The notes under the pieces are model-generated. The model was not told the origin of the DNA, made no database searches, and was given only the letters and a program-made list of their open reading frames with translations. 64,000 nt of DNA from Aminivibrio sp. (GTDB lineage: Bacteria; Synergistota; Synergistia; Synergistales; Aminobacteriaceae): contig NZ_JAESIH010000061.1 of the NCBI RefSeq assembly GCF_016756745.1, forward strand, positions 1-64,000, read 5' to 3'. Each line of letters starts with the position of its first letter. Positions within the stretch are counted from its first letter, which is position 1. Shown piece by piece: positions 27,462 through 35,117 of the stretch. Both the position numbers and the translations under genes were made by a program.

Positions 27462-27797
27462 ATGCAGTTCACGGAACCTGCCGATATTCTCGACCAGAAG
27501 ACAGCCGACGAAGCAAGGGCGCTCAAGAGCCTTATGGAAGAAGTGGAAGCCATCAATTACTACAACCAGAGAGTGGCCGCGACGCCAAACACCGAACTGA
27601 AGGAGCTCCTGGCCCACAACAGAAATGAAGAAATCGAGCACGCCGTCATGCTTATCGAGTGGCTCCGCCGGAACATGGAGGGATGGGATAAGGAACTCAA
27701 AACATACCTCTTCACCACGGCTTCCCTGCTCGATGTCGAAACCGGTGGCGGAGCGGACGGCACACCCGGCGGGCTGGGCATAGGCAGCCTGAAATAG
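27462..27797 (+). CDS. Encapsulated ferritin-like cargo protein (EncFtn)
   Basis: A 111-residue, two-helix ferritin-like protein. Glutamates near residues 26-29 and the NEEIEH motif (E57 and H60, the ExxH pair) match the ferroxidase site that EncFtn forms only as a dimer. The C-terminus is a Gly-rich linker ending GGLGIGSLK, the typical peptide that docks cargo to the inner encapsulin wall. The ATG at 27462 has AAAGGAGAG upstream. The shell gene starts 35 bases later. Together they oxidise and store iron inside a protein compartment. Confidence 0.93.
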   Translation: MQFTEPADILDQKTADEARALKSLMEEVEAINYYNQRVAATPNTELKELLAHNRNEEIEHAVMLIEWLRRNMEGWDKELKTYLFTTASLLDVETGGGADGTPGGLGIGSLK

Positions 27798-27832
27798 TAC
27801 CGGAGATACCCGATAACAAGGAGGTCAATACA

Positions 27833-28624
27833 ATGGATATTCTGAGAAGAGCAGCCTCTCTCATCACCCCCGAGGCCTGGGCGGAGCTTGACGACCGGGC
27901 GAAAAAGGTCCTCGCGGCGAATCTTTCCGCCCGGAAGTTCGTGGACGTGGAAGGTCCGAAGGGCTGGTCATACAGCGCTCATCCCACCGGCAGGCTCGAC
28001 GTCGCCCAGAAGCAGCCCAAGGACGGCGTCCAGTACGGCATGAACAGGGTGCTTCCACTGGTTGAAACCAGGCACACCTTTGAGATGGACATCTGGGAGC
28101 TGGACAATATCAGCCGCGGCGCGAAGGATCCGGACCTCTCCGGCCTCGAGAAGGCGGCGAAGGAGATCGCCCTGTTCGAGGAAAAGGCAGTTTACAAGGG
28201 CCTTGCCGAAGCGGGCATCGAAGGACTTGCCGCCGCCGCAAAGGGACGGTCGGTGAAGCTCGGCGGCGATGACGCGGAAAAGATCGTGAATGCCGTATCC
28301 ACAGCCATCTTCAAGCTCATTGGAGACGCCGTAGAGGGCCCCTACGCCCTCGTGGCGTCTCCGAAACTCTGGAAGGCCATCTACGGGACCGCTTCCTGCT
28401 ACCCCATATCCAAGCACCTGGGGAGCCTGGTGGACAAGATTATCCTTTCCTCCCAGGACGATTCCTACGTGGTCTCCCTCCGGGGCGGGGATTTCGAACT
28501 CGTCCTCGGCCAGGACCTCTCCCTCGGCTTCGATGAGCGGAACGGCGACAAGGTCCGCCTTTTCTTCACGGAATCCTTCACCTTCCGGGTGATCACCCCG
28601 GAGGCCGCGGTGGCTCTTTCCTAG
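27833..28624 (+). CDS. Encapsulin shell protein, family 1
   Basis: A 263-residue HK97-fold shell protein (linocin M18/encapsulin family): ITPEAWAELDDRAKKVLAANLSAR near the N-terminus, then ELDNISRGAKDPDLSGLEKAAKEIALFEEKAVYKG, and GQDLSLGF with FTFRVITPEAAV at the C-terminus. AAGGAGG precedes the start. The cargo is the ferritin encoded just upstream. A terminator follows, then a broken rubrerythrin gene. Confidence 0.95.
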   Translation: MDILRRAASLITPEAWAELDDRAKKVLAANLSARKFVDVEGPKGWSYSAHPTGRLDVAQKQPKDGVQYGMNRVLPLVETRHTFEMDIWELDNISRGAKDPDLSGLEKAAKEIALFEEKAVYKGLAEAGIEGLAAAAKGRSVKLGGDDAEKIVNAVSTAIFKLIGDAVEGPYALVASPKLWKAIYGTASCYPISKHLGSLVDKIILSSQDDSYVVSLRGGDFELVLGQDLSLGFDERNGDKVRLFFTESFTFRVITPEAAVALS

Positions 28625-28653
28625 CAGAAACACCGCACACATCCGGCACACGG

Positions 28654-28683
28654 GGCGGCCTCACAGGGGGGGCCGCCTTTTTT
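28654..28683 (+). terminator. Terminator after encapsulin
   Basis: Stem GGCGGCC / GGCCGCC (28654-28660, 28671-28677) is followed by six T. Confidence 0.8.
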
Positions 28684-28716
28684 CACTGCCTCATCTACTG
28701 TGGGAGGAACGGAAAA

Positions 28717-29173
28717 ATGGGAAAGGCCATGAAAGGTCTCTCTGAAGCCTTCGACCAGCAGGCTGAGAAAGAAGGCTCCCCCAGCGATAGCCAAACTTTT
28801 CAGAACCGTCGCCGAGACGGAAACCCTTCATGCCGTCGCTCACTTCAAGACCATGGGCGGCGTGAAATCCACGGCGGAAAACCTCCAGGCCGCCCTTGAC
28901 GGTGAGACCTACGAATTCACCGAGATGTACCCCGGCTTCATCAGGGACGCCGAGGAAGAGGGGCAGAAGAACGCCGTCCGCGCCTTCACCTTCGCCGACG
29001 AAGCGGAAAAGGTCCACGGAGAGCTGTACAAAAAAAGCCCTCGCCTCCATGAAAAAGGGGAAAGATTCCACCTTCTTCCTCTGTCCGGTGCGCGGCTGCG
29101 TGGAGGAAGGGAACGTCCCGACGCGTGCCCTGTCTGCACGGCAAAGAAGGACGTTTTCATTACCGTGGCATAA
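28717..29173 (+). pseudogene. Frameshifted rubrerythrin
   Basis: The frame opens MGKAMKGLSEAF, loses about 15 residues of the iron-binding helix (usual ESQANRKYLAF), then shifts frame into PAIAKLFRTVAETETLHAVAHF ... DGETYEFTEMYPGFIRDAEEEGQKNAVRAF. It shifts again near FFLCPVRGCVEEGNVP (rubredoxin-type knuckle, first Cys pair altered) before ACPVCTAKKDVFITVA. At least two frameshifts and a deletion remove one ligand helix, so it is unlikely to give an active peroxide-reducing rubrerythrin. It sits just behind the encapsulin genes. Confidence 0.8.
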
Positions 29174-29243
29174 CGTGCACGAGGCCTCTTCTGATGCCCC
29201 TTTTCCTTTCTCTTCCCGGTCTGTTTCTTCCATTTTTTACCCC

Positions 29244-29271
29244 TTGTTTTTCCGTCAAAAACACCTATAAT
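29244..29271 (+). promoter_or_regulatory. Promoter of the ATP-grasp/kamA cassette
   Basis: -35 TTGTTT (29244-29249), 16-base spacer, -10 TATAAT (29266-29271), upstream of the four-gene cassette. Confidence 0.55.
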
Positions 29272-29326
29272 CCGCAGATAATAGCCCTTGATTCACTCCG
29301 GGGCGGACTCCGGGAGGAGGGGAGAC

Positions 29327-29365
29327 ATGGCGTTTATTTCATCGGCGGGCCTGCCCGCAATCTGA
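29327..29365 (+). CDS. Possible 12-residue leader ORF
   Basis: MAFISSAGLPAI, preceded by GGAGGGGAGAC at normal spacing, ends in a TGATG that overlaps an in-frame ATG of the following ligase gene (29365). A GC-rich inverted sequence (CCGTCC ... GGACGG) follows. It may couple translation or act as a leader peptide; equally it may be chance. Confidence 0.3.
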   Translation: MAFISSAGLPAI

Positions 29366-29427
29366 TGTTTCCCCGGTCCGTCCGGAGAGGACGGCCTGTA
29401 ATTTCATACTCCGGGAGGAGATTGTCC

Positions 29428-30504
29428 GTGAACGACGAATACAGCTGTGATCCTGAAGTTCCGTTGCGCCCTGTTTCCCGCATTTCCGTCGTCTACAACC
29501 TGAAAAAAGCCGCCGGTGCCGGAGAGCCCGACGACAAGTACGAAGAGTACGACCCCCTGAGTACCGTTGAATCTGTGGCGGAGACCATCGCTTCCTTCGG
29601 GTTTTCCGTGTCCCTGTGCGAACAGGATGAGAACTTTTTTCCCCGGCTCCGGGACCAGGCACCCGATTTCGTGGCCAATCTCGCCGAAGGACGGGGCGAC
29701 GCCAGGGGAAGGGAAGCCCAGGTTCCCTGCATCCTCGAGAGCGAGTCCATCCCCTTCTGGGGATCCGACGCCGTCTCGATGGCGGTTGCCCTCGACAAGC
29801 TCCTCACCGGGCGCACCCTTTCCTCAGAGGGAATTCCCGTGCCCCTTTCCTCCTCATTCCGGGAGGAGGACGACCTGTCCGTCCTGCCGGAGCTTTTCCG
29901 GCAGCGGCCCCGCTACGTGGTCAAGCCACGGTACGAAGGCTCCTCCAAGGGCATCTTCACCGACTCGGTGGCCCATTCGCCCCGGGAGGCCAAAGACCGG
30001 ATAGACCGGATATGGCGGCGGTACGGTCAGCCCGCCCTGCTGGAGGAATACCTCCCCGGAGCGGAGATCACCGTGGGCGTCACGGGCAACGGGCGGCCCG
30101 GAATAGCAGGAATGATGCGGATCTCCCCGGTTCACCCCAAGGAGGAATTCCTCTACTCCCTGGAAGAAAAACGAAACTACCTGGAACGGATCCGGTACGA
30201 CGGCCCCGAGTCCATACCCGCCCCCTTGCGGGAACAGCTCGGTCGGTTTGCCGTGGGCGCCTTCCGGGCACTGGAGCTCCGCGACATGGCCAGGATTGAC
30301 TTCCGGCTCGACGGGGACGGAATCCCCCGTATCATCGACATTAACCCCCTCCCCGGCCTCTCCCCGCAGTACAGCGATCTGCCTATTCTGCACCGCTTGA
30401 GCGGCGGCAGCTACCCGGACCTGGTCCGCTCCATCCTCGCGTGCGCCTTCCGACGGAACGGCCTCGCCTTCTCCGCCCTTCCCGTGGGGGCAGATGCCCT
30501 ATGA
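29428..30504 (+). CDS. ATP-grasp ligase related to D-Ala-D-Ala ligase, copy 1
   Basis: A 358-residue ATP-grasp protein. RYVVKPRYEGSSKGI is the ATP-binding lysine strand and glycine loop. LLEEYLPGAEITVGV supplies nucleotide contacts, and ARIDFRLDGDG with IIDINPLPGLSP is the metal-binding D/E-x-N motif. The GTG at 29428 has GGGAGGAG seven bases upstream; an alternative ATG at 29365 would add 21 residues. It is not a second housekeeping ddl: it is the first gene of a cassette with another ATP-grasp gene (ATGA overlap), a GNAT and kamA. It most likely joins two amino acids or an amino acid to another carboxylate, with beta-lysine as candidate substrate (inference). Confidence 0.82.
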   Translation: MNDEYSCDPEVPLRPVSRISVVYNLKKAAGAGEPDDKYEEYDPLSTVESVAETIASFGFSVSLCEQDENFFPRLRDQAPDFVANLAEGRGDARGREAQVPCILESESIPFWGSDAVSMAVALDKLLTGRTLSSEGIPVPLSSSFREEDDLSVLPELFRQRPRYVVKPRYEGSSKGIFTDSVAHSPREAKDRIDRIWRRYGQPALLEEYLPGAEITVGVTGNGRPGIAGMMRISPVHPKEEFLYSLEEKRNYLERIRYDGPESIPAPLREQLGRFAVGAFRALELRDMARIDFRLDGDGIPRIIDINPLPGLSPQYSDLPILHRLSGGSYPDLVRSILACAFRRNGLAFSALPVGADAL

Positions 30505-31535
30505 AACCTGGCGCAGCCCAGGAACCTCCTCAAAAAGAGCTGCTCATACTCGTGGCCGCCGCCGTCGAACCGGAGGCGCGGCCCGACGTGGCCGACGCCC
30601 TGGAGGCCAGGGCGTCGCTTTGCTGTGCCCTCGAACGGGCGGGATGGGCGGCGGAGGCCTGGGACATCACTCAGTCTCTGCTCACTTCATCGGAACGGCT
30701 GTTCGGGTGCCTGAAAAAAACGGGGGCGACATGCGTCTTCAACCTTTTCGAAGGTTTCGGAAACGACAGCGGAGCGGAGCACCGATTCCGCGCCCTGCTG
30801 GAGAAAACCGGCATCCCCTGCACCGGGAACCCCGCGGCGGTCCTTGAAACCTGCCTGTCGAAGGAGACCGTTTCCTCTCTGCTCAGGGAAAACGGCATCC
30901 CCGTCCCTGAGGGAAAGACCCTCCTTCCGGGCAGTTCCCTTTCCCTCCTGGACGATCTCCCCCTTCCCCTGTTCCTGAAACCCCTGCGGGAGGACGGAAG
31001 CGTGGGCGTCGACGAAAAATCCCTCGTGACTGACAGGATGGACCTCGCCCGGAGGGCCATGGAAAAACTGACGCTCTTCTCCGGCGGAATTAGGGTGGAA
31101 GAATTCCTTCCTGGGAAGGAGTACTCCGTCTCCTGCATAGGAAACGGCCCCTATTTCATTCCCGCCGTGTCCGTCATCGACTACGGGAAGTGGAACGCCG
31201 GGCTCCCCTTTCTCGACTACGGCTCGAAGTGGGATCCGGCCTCCCCTCTCTACGACCTGGTCCCCGAACCGGCGGAAGGAGCCCTGAAGGAAAGGGCGAA
31301 ACGACTGGCCGCCGAGGCGGGAAAGACTCTCGGCTGCAGAGGGTACTTCCGGGCCGATCTGAGGGAGAAGGACGGTTCGCTCTACGTGATCGACGTTAAC
31401 CCGAACCCCGACATGGGTCCGGGCGGCGGGTTTCTGAGGCAGTGCCGCGAAGGCGGCATGGAGATGGAAGAGGTGGCGGCCCGTATCGTGGAGCTTGCCC
31501 TCGAAAGTGTGCGGGGAGGAGAACAACAGTGGTGA
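30501..31535 (+). CDS. ATP-grasp ligase related to D-Ala-D-Ala ligase, copy 2
   Basis: A 344-residue ATP-grasp protein, divergent from copy 1. LFLKPLREDGSVGVDEKS is the ATP-binding loop, RVEEFLPGKEYSVSCIG the following strand, and YFRADLREKDG with YVIDVNPNPDMGPGGGF the metal site. The start ATG overlaps the upstream stop (ATGA). Two tandem ligases suggest sequential ligations or a heteromeric enzyme. Confidence 0.82.
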   Translation: MKPGAAQEPPQKELLILVAAAVEPEARPDVADALEARASLCCALERAGWAAEAWDITQSLLTSSERLFGCLKKTGATCVFNLFEGFGNDSGAEHRFRALLEKTGIPCTGNPAAVLETCLSKETVSSLLRENGIPVPEGKTLLPGSSLSLLDDLPLPLFLKPLREDGSVGVDEKSLVTDRMDLARRAMEKLTLFSGGIRVEEFLPGKEYSVSCIGNGPYFIPAVSVIDYGKWNAGLPFLDYGSKWDPASPLYDLVPEPAEGALKERAKRLAAEAGKTLGCRGYFRADLREKDGSLYVIDVNPNPDMGPGGGFLRQCREGGMEMEEVAARIVELALESVRGGEQQW

Positions 31536-31990
31536 ATCTGCCGGCAGACCGCTGCCTGAGTGTGGCGAAGGCGACCGGGGCCTTTACCCCCGAAGAGCTT
31601 GACGTTCTCGAGGATGTTTTGATCGAATGGTCTCTCCACCCGGGAAAGGACTACATCCTTCTTACCGAGTGGAACTGCGGGAGCCTGGCGGGATTCCTGA
31701 TCTATGGCCCGACACCCATGACCCGGTTCGCCTACGATCTGTACTGGATCGCCGTGGACCCGGCGCACCAGAAAAAGGGAATAGGCAGGATACTGGAAGA
31801 AAAGATGTGTTCTGCCCTGCTCGAACAATCCGCCAGCGCGGTCGTGCGGGTGGAAACCGCGGGACGGGACGACTATCTCGGGCAGCGCCATTTCTATCTT
31901 GCGACAGGCTACAAGGAATGCGGACGCATTCCAGACTTCTATTCGGAGGGTGACGACCTTGTCCTCTACTGCAAAAAAATCGAAAAGTAA
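31529..31990 (+). CDS. GNAT-family N-acetyltransferase
   Basis: A 153-residue protein with the acetyl-CoA motif WIAVDPAHQKKGIGRILEEKM (V-x-P-x-x-Q-x-x-G-x-G). The GTG at 31529 has GGAGGA eight bases upstream and overlaps the end of the ligase gene by seven bases. In the neighbourhood of lysine 2,3-aminomutase it could acetylate beta-lysine or the ligated product. It is much shorter than AblB, the classical beta-lysine acetyltransferase, so I do not call it that. Confidence 0.82.
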   Translation: MVNLPADRCLSVAKATGAFTPEELDVLEDVLIEWSLHPGKDYILLTEWNCGSLAGFLIYGPTPMTRFAYDLYWIAVDPAHQKKGIGRILEEKMCSALLEQSASAVVRVETAGRDDYLGQRHFYLATGYKECGRIPDFYSEGDDLVLYCKKIEK

Positions 31991-32051
31991 CGAAATCCAG
32001 GCGGAGAGGAACGGGGAGGAAACCCGCCCCCCGTCCCCGAGGACGAAAAAA

Positions 32052-33374
32052 GTGAAAGAAGGCGCCCTTCCGGTGCTCCCCCTCTTCCCCTCGAACAGGC
32101 CCTACCTGGAGGCACTCCGGGAGTCCGCCGGGGAAGGACTCTGGAACGACTGGCGCTGGCAGATGAAGGCCAGGATCACCACTGCGGGAGAATTGGCAAA
32201 GATCCTCCCCCTTTCCAAGGGGGAATCGGCAACACTGAAGCGGAGCCTGAACTCCCTCCGGATGGCCATAACCCCCTATTACGCCTCCCTCATCGACGGA
32301 AGCGACCCGGCCTGTCCCATACGGAAGCAGGCCATCCCGACCCTGAAGGAGACCCTGATATCCCCTACCGACCTCCTCGACCCTCTCCATGAGGACGTAG
32401 ACTCCCCCGTGCCGGGACTGACCCATAGGTACCCTGACCGGTGTATCCTCCTCGTCACGGACCAATGCGCCATGTACTGCCGCCACTGTACGCGGAGGCG
32501 GTTCGCCGGTCAGAACGACACATCCAGGACGGAGGAGCAGATCAGCCGCTGCGTGGACTATATCGCCCGGACTCCCGAGATACGGGACGTGCTGATCACG
32601 GGAGGGGATCCCCTCACCCTGTCGGACGGGACCCTCGATTTTATCCTGTCCCGGCTGCGAGCCATACCTACGGTTGAGATCATCCGTATCGGTACCAGGA
32701 TTCCCGCGGTACTCCCCATGAGGGTGACGGAGGAGCTCTGCTCCGTGCTCAAAAAGTACCACCCCCTCTGGATCAACCTGCACTTCAATCACCCCAGGGA
32801 ATTGACTCCCGAGGCGGCGGCGGCCTGCGCGAAGCTGGCGGACGCCGGGATCCCCCTGGGAAACCAGTCAGTCCTCCTCAAGGGGGTGAACGACTGTCCC
32901 TATATTTTCCGGGACCTCAACCAGAAGCTCCTGAAGATGCGGGTGCGCCCCTACTATATCTACCAGTGCGATCTTTCCCGGGGTATAGAGCACTTCCGCA
33001 CCTCCATCGGCAAGGGCATCGAGATCATGGAATATCTCCGGGGCCACACGTCCGGCCTGGCCGTACCCACCTTCGTGGTGGATGCACCGGGAGGGGGCGG
33101 GAAGATCCCCGTCATGCCGAACTATGTTCTCTCGAGGTCCGACAGAAAAACGGTGCTCCGGAACTTCGAGGGGGTCGTCACCGTATACACCGAGCCGGAC
33201 GACAACAGGAGCGTCTGCGGCGGGAAATGCAGAGAGACCTGCGAAAAGGCAAAGAACATCTATACGGGAGGAATTGAATCCCTGTTCGAAGGGGAAGCGG
33301 TTTCGCTGGAACCCCGGGAACTCGCCCGGGAGAAGCGAAGAAAACACTGGGTTGAAGGCGAAAAGAACAAATGA
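32052..33374 (+). CDS. kamA: Lysine 2,3-aminomutase (radical SAM)
   Basis: A 440-residue radical-SAM, PLP-dependent mutase. The 4Fe-4S site is C139-x3-C143-x2-C146 (CAMYCRHC). RMAITPYYASLID, HEDVDSPVPGLTHRYPDR, HFNHPRELT, RPYYIYQCDLSRG and DAPGGGGKIPVMPNY (PLP lysine) match clostridial KamA nearly word for word. A C-terminal CGGKCRETC can bind zinc. The start is uncertain: GTG at 32052 gives the usual length, while an open frame extends to 31899 through the GNAT gene. It converts L-alpha-lysine to L-beta-lysine. No other lysine-fermentation genes (kamDE, kce, kal) are here, so a biosynthetic role with the ligases is favoured. Confidence 0.92.
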   Translation: MKEGALPVLPLFPSNRPYLEALRESAGEGLWNDWRWQMKARITTAGELAKILPLSKGESATLKRSLNSLRMAITPYYASLIDGSDPACPIRKQAIPTLKETLISPTDLLDPLHEDVDSPVPGLTHRYPDRCILLVTDQCAMYCRHCTRRRFAGQNDTSRTEEQISRCVDYIARTPEIRDVLITGGDPLTLSDGTLDFILSRLRAIPTVEIIRIGTRIPAVLPMRVTEELCSVLKKYHPLWINLHFNHPRELTPEAAAACAKLADAGIPLGNQSVLLKGVNDCPYIFRDLNQKLLKMRVRPYYIYQCDLSRGIEHFRTSIGKGIEIMEYLRGHTSGLAVPTFVVDAPGGGGKIPVMPNYVLSRSDRKTVLRNFEGVVTVYTEPDDNRSVCGGKCRETCEKAKNIYTGGIESLFEGEAVSLEPRELAREKRRKHWVEGEKNK

Positions 33375-33408
33375 CGAAGGGCGCGGAATCTTCCGCGCCC
33401 TTCGTCAT
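33371..33408 (+). terminator. Terminator at the end of kamA
   Basis: A perfect 18-bp stem (33371-33388 and 33391-33408) with a 2-base turn begins inside the kamA stop codon. It stands between the convergent kamA and MFS genes and could serve both. Confidence 0.75.
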
Positions 33409-33429
33409 TTCCCGCTATATCGGGGGAAT

Positions 33430-34620
33430 TCAGTCTTTCGCTTCCCTGAAGGGGCGGGTGAAAAGCAGAGGAAGGGAGATAAGGGGAAGGAGCGCCACTA
33501 TGAAGAGGGTGGCGTTCACCCCGTAGAGGTCTCCCACCCTGCCGAAGGGGGCCATGAGCATATTCCCCATGCCCCAGGAAAGCCCCATGACGATGGAGCT
33601 GGCCATGCCCCTCGAGTTGGGCACCATTTCCTGGGCGATAGCCGCCGTAATGGGCATGGTGGCGTTCACCGCCGCCGTCCCCAAGACGAAGAAGAGGATG
33701 GCTGTCCATCCCCCCGACACCCGCCCCGTGAAAAGAAAGAGGGAGGAAAGCGCCATTGTGACAGTCAAGGTTTTCTTCTTGCCGTACCTGTCGGCCATCC
33801 TGCCGATGACCAGCATGGTGATGGTACTTCCCAGCATGATCAGGAAAAGGACCGTCCCCACGAAGGCAATGTCCCCTCCTTCAGCGGCGATGCGGATCGG
33901 AAAGAACATCCGCACACCCTGGCTTGTGGCGTCCCTCACGGTGGACATGGCCCAGATGGGGTAAATGACTGCGAAGACAGATTTCATGGTGGAGAGAAGC
34001 CCCTTCTGGGGCATCATGGCATCGCCGCTCTCGTGGGAGATGGAGGGCATGGTTCGCCATGTGAAAAGTCCGAGGATAAGTACAGGAAGAATGGCCGCCA
34101 CGGGCATGAGCTTCAGGCCGACGGTGTTCACCAGGGCGACGGCAAAGAGGGGACTCATTGTCACTCCCGCAGTCCCGGCCACGGCGAAGAGGGCCAGGGA
34201 GACCGTCAGCCTGTCCCGGGGTACAACGTGTCCCACCCCTCCGTGTCCCTGGGGGTGGAACATGGCGCTCCCCAGTCCCCAGAGACCGACAAAGAAGAGA
34301 GCGGCGCCGTAGGTGGGCGACAGGGGGATCATGGTGGCTCCGAAACAGGTGAGGATGGGACCCCAGATGATCAGCCAGGGATTGGCTGACCGGTCGGAAA
34401 GGTAGCCTATCACGGGCTGGAAGACGATATGGATCACGCCGAGGAGGGTGCTGAAAAAACCGGCCTGGGCCATGGTGATGCCCAGGCGGGATATAAGCGT
34501 GGGAATAAAGGTGGGCAGAAAGGAGGCGTACAGGTCGTTAAAAAAATGCCCCACCGAGAGCATGGACAACTTGAACCCCGAGCTCTCGGTGTGGAAGAGG
34601 CGGAAAGTTTTTGACGTCAT
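33430..34620 (-). CDS. MFS transporter, fosmidomycin-resistance (Fsr) type
   Basis: A 396-residue 12-segment major facilitator. HFFNDLYASFLPTFIPTL in the first helix and GSAMFHPQGHGGVGHVV are typical of the Fsr group, and GRMADRYGKKKTL is the MFS loop motif. Fsr proteins are drug or metabolite exporters. It converges on the kamA cassette, so export of that cassette's product is possible but there is no transcriptional link. Confidence 0.9.
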   Translation of the reverse strand: MTSKTFRLFHTESSGFKLSMLSVGHFFNDLYASFLPTFIPTLISRLGITMAQAGFFSTLLGVIHIVFQPVIGYLSDRSANPWLIIWGPILTCFGATMIPLSPTYGAALFFVGLWGLGSAMFHPQGHGGVGHVVPRDRLTVSLALFAVAGTAGVTMSPLFAVALVNTVGLKLMPVAAILPVLILGLFTWRTMPSISHESGDAMMPQKGLLSTMKSVFAVIYPIWAMSTVRDATSQGVRMFFPIRIAAEGGDIAFVGTVLFLIMLGSTITMLVIGRMADRYGKKKTLTVTMALSSLFLFTGRVSGGWTAILFFVLGTAAVNATMPITAAIAQEMVPNSRGMASSIVMGLSWGMGNMLMAPFGRVGDLYGVNATLFIVALLPLISLPLLFTRPFREAKD

Positions 34621-34715
34621 AAAGAAAAATCACTCCTTTGGATAATGATCGAGGCAAATAGTACCACGAATGAAGGAATCTGTAATACCACCCGGCCTTA
34701 AAAAATACATAATAC

Positions 34716-34751
34716 AAAAACCGGAAGGCATGATCAGCCTTCCGGTTTTTT
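34716..34751 (-). terminator. Terminator of the clpB unit
   Basis: A 14-bp stem (AAAAACCGGAAGGC / GCCTTCCGGTTTTT) with loop ATGATCA lies after the small coiled-coil gene; the A and T tracts in the arms suit both strands. Confidence 0.85.
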
Positions 34752-34777
34752 GAACCGCTGTTTCGCAGCGAACGCCG

Positions 34778-35098
34778 TCAATCCGGCCTGTCAGCCTCCT
34801 GTTTTCTCCGGACCTTCGCTTCCTCCGCCCGTTCTTCGAGGAATTCCCTCAGGAGGAGCCGCCGCTTTTCGATCTCCTCCTCCAGGAGCTTCTTCTTCAC
34901 TAGCTTTTCGTAGGTCTCGGCGGATTTTTTCACTGTCTCGTGATGGCGGTCCATGATGTCGAGCCTCTCTCTTTCCACTTTTCGCCTGACCTTCTCCACC
35001 TTTTTCAGGGCTTCCTCCCTGTCTGGGCCGCCTTCCACGGCCGGGAGAGGAGGAAGGATGCCTCCGCTCCGGATCGGTTCGATTTCCACTTCCGCCAT
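34778..35098 (-). CDS. Small charged coiled-coil protein of unknown function
   Basis: About 106 residues, very rich in Glu, Lys and Arg, with a long predicted helix from about residue 25 onward (REEALKKVEKVRRKVERE ... ELRR-type heptads) and no signal peptide or cysteines. The start is uncertain. An ATG at 35098 has GGGGG directly against it, a GTG three codons later is better spaced, and an open frame reaches 35149 inside clpB. It follows clpB on the same strand before the shared terminator, so it is probably co-expressed under heat stress. I recognise no family. Confidence 0.55.
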   Translation of the reverse strand: MAEVEIEPIRSGGILPPLPAVEGGPDREEALKKVEKVRRKVERERLDIMDRHHETVKKSAETYEKLVKKKLLEEEIEKRRLLLREFLEERAEEAKVRRKQEADRPD

Positions 35099-35117
35099 CC
35101 CCCTTCGCGAAACGTCT

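Noticed and set aside
29125-30504. A 459-codon version of the first ATP-grasp gene
   Set aside because: The first 80 codons have no ATP-grasp similarity and run through the promoter and the end of the rubrerythrin pseudogene; a good ribosome site lies at 29413-29420.
31529-31990. Naming the GNAT gene ablB (beta-lysine acetyltransferase)
   Set aside because: Its 153 residues are far fewer than AblB proteins, and the only support is adjacency to kamA.
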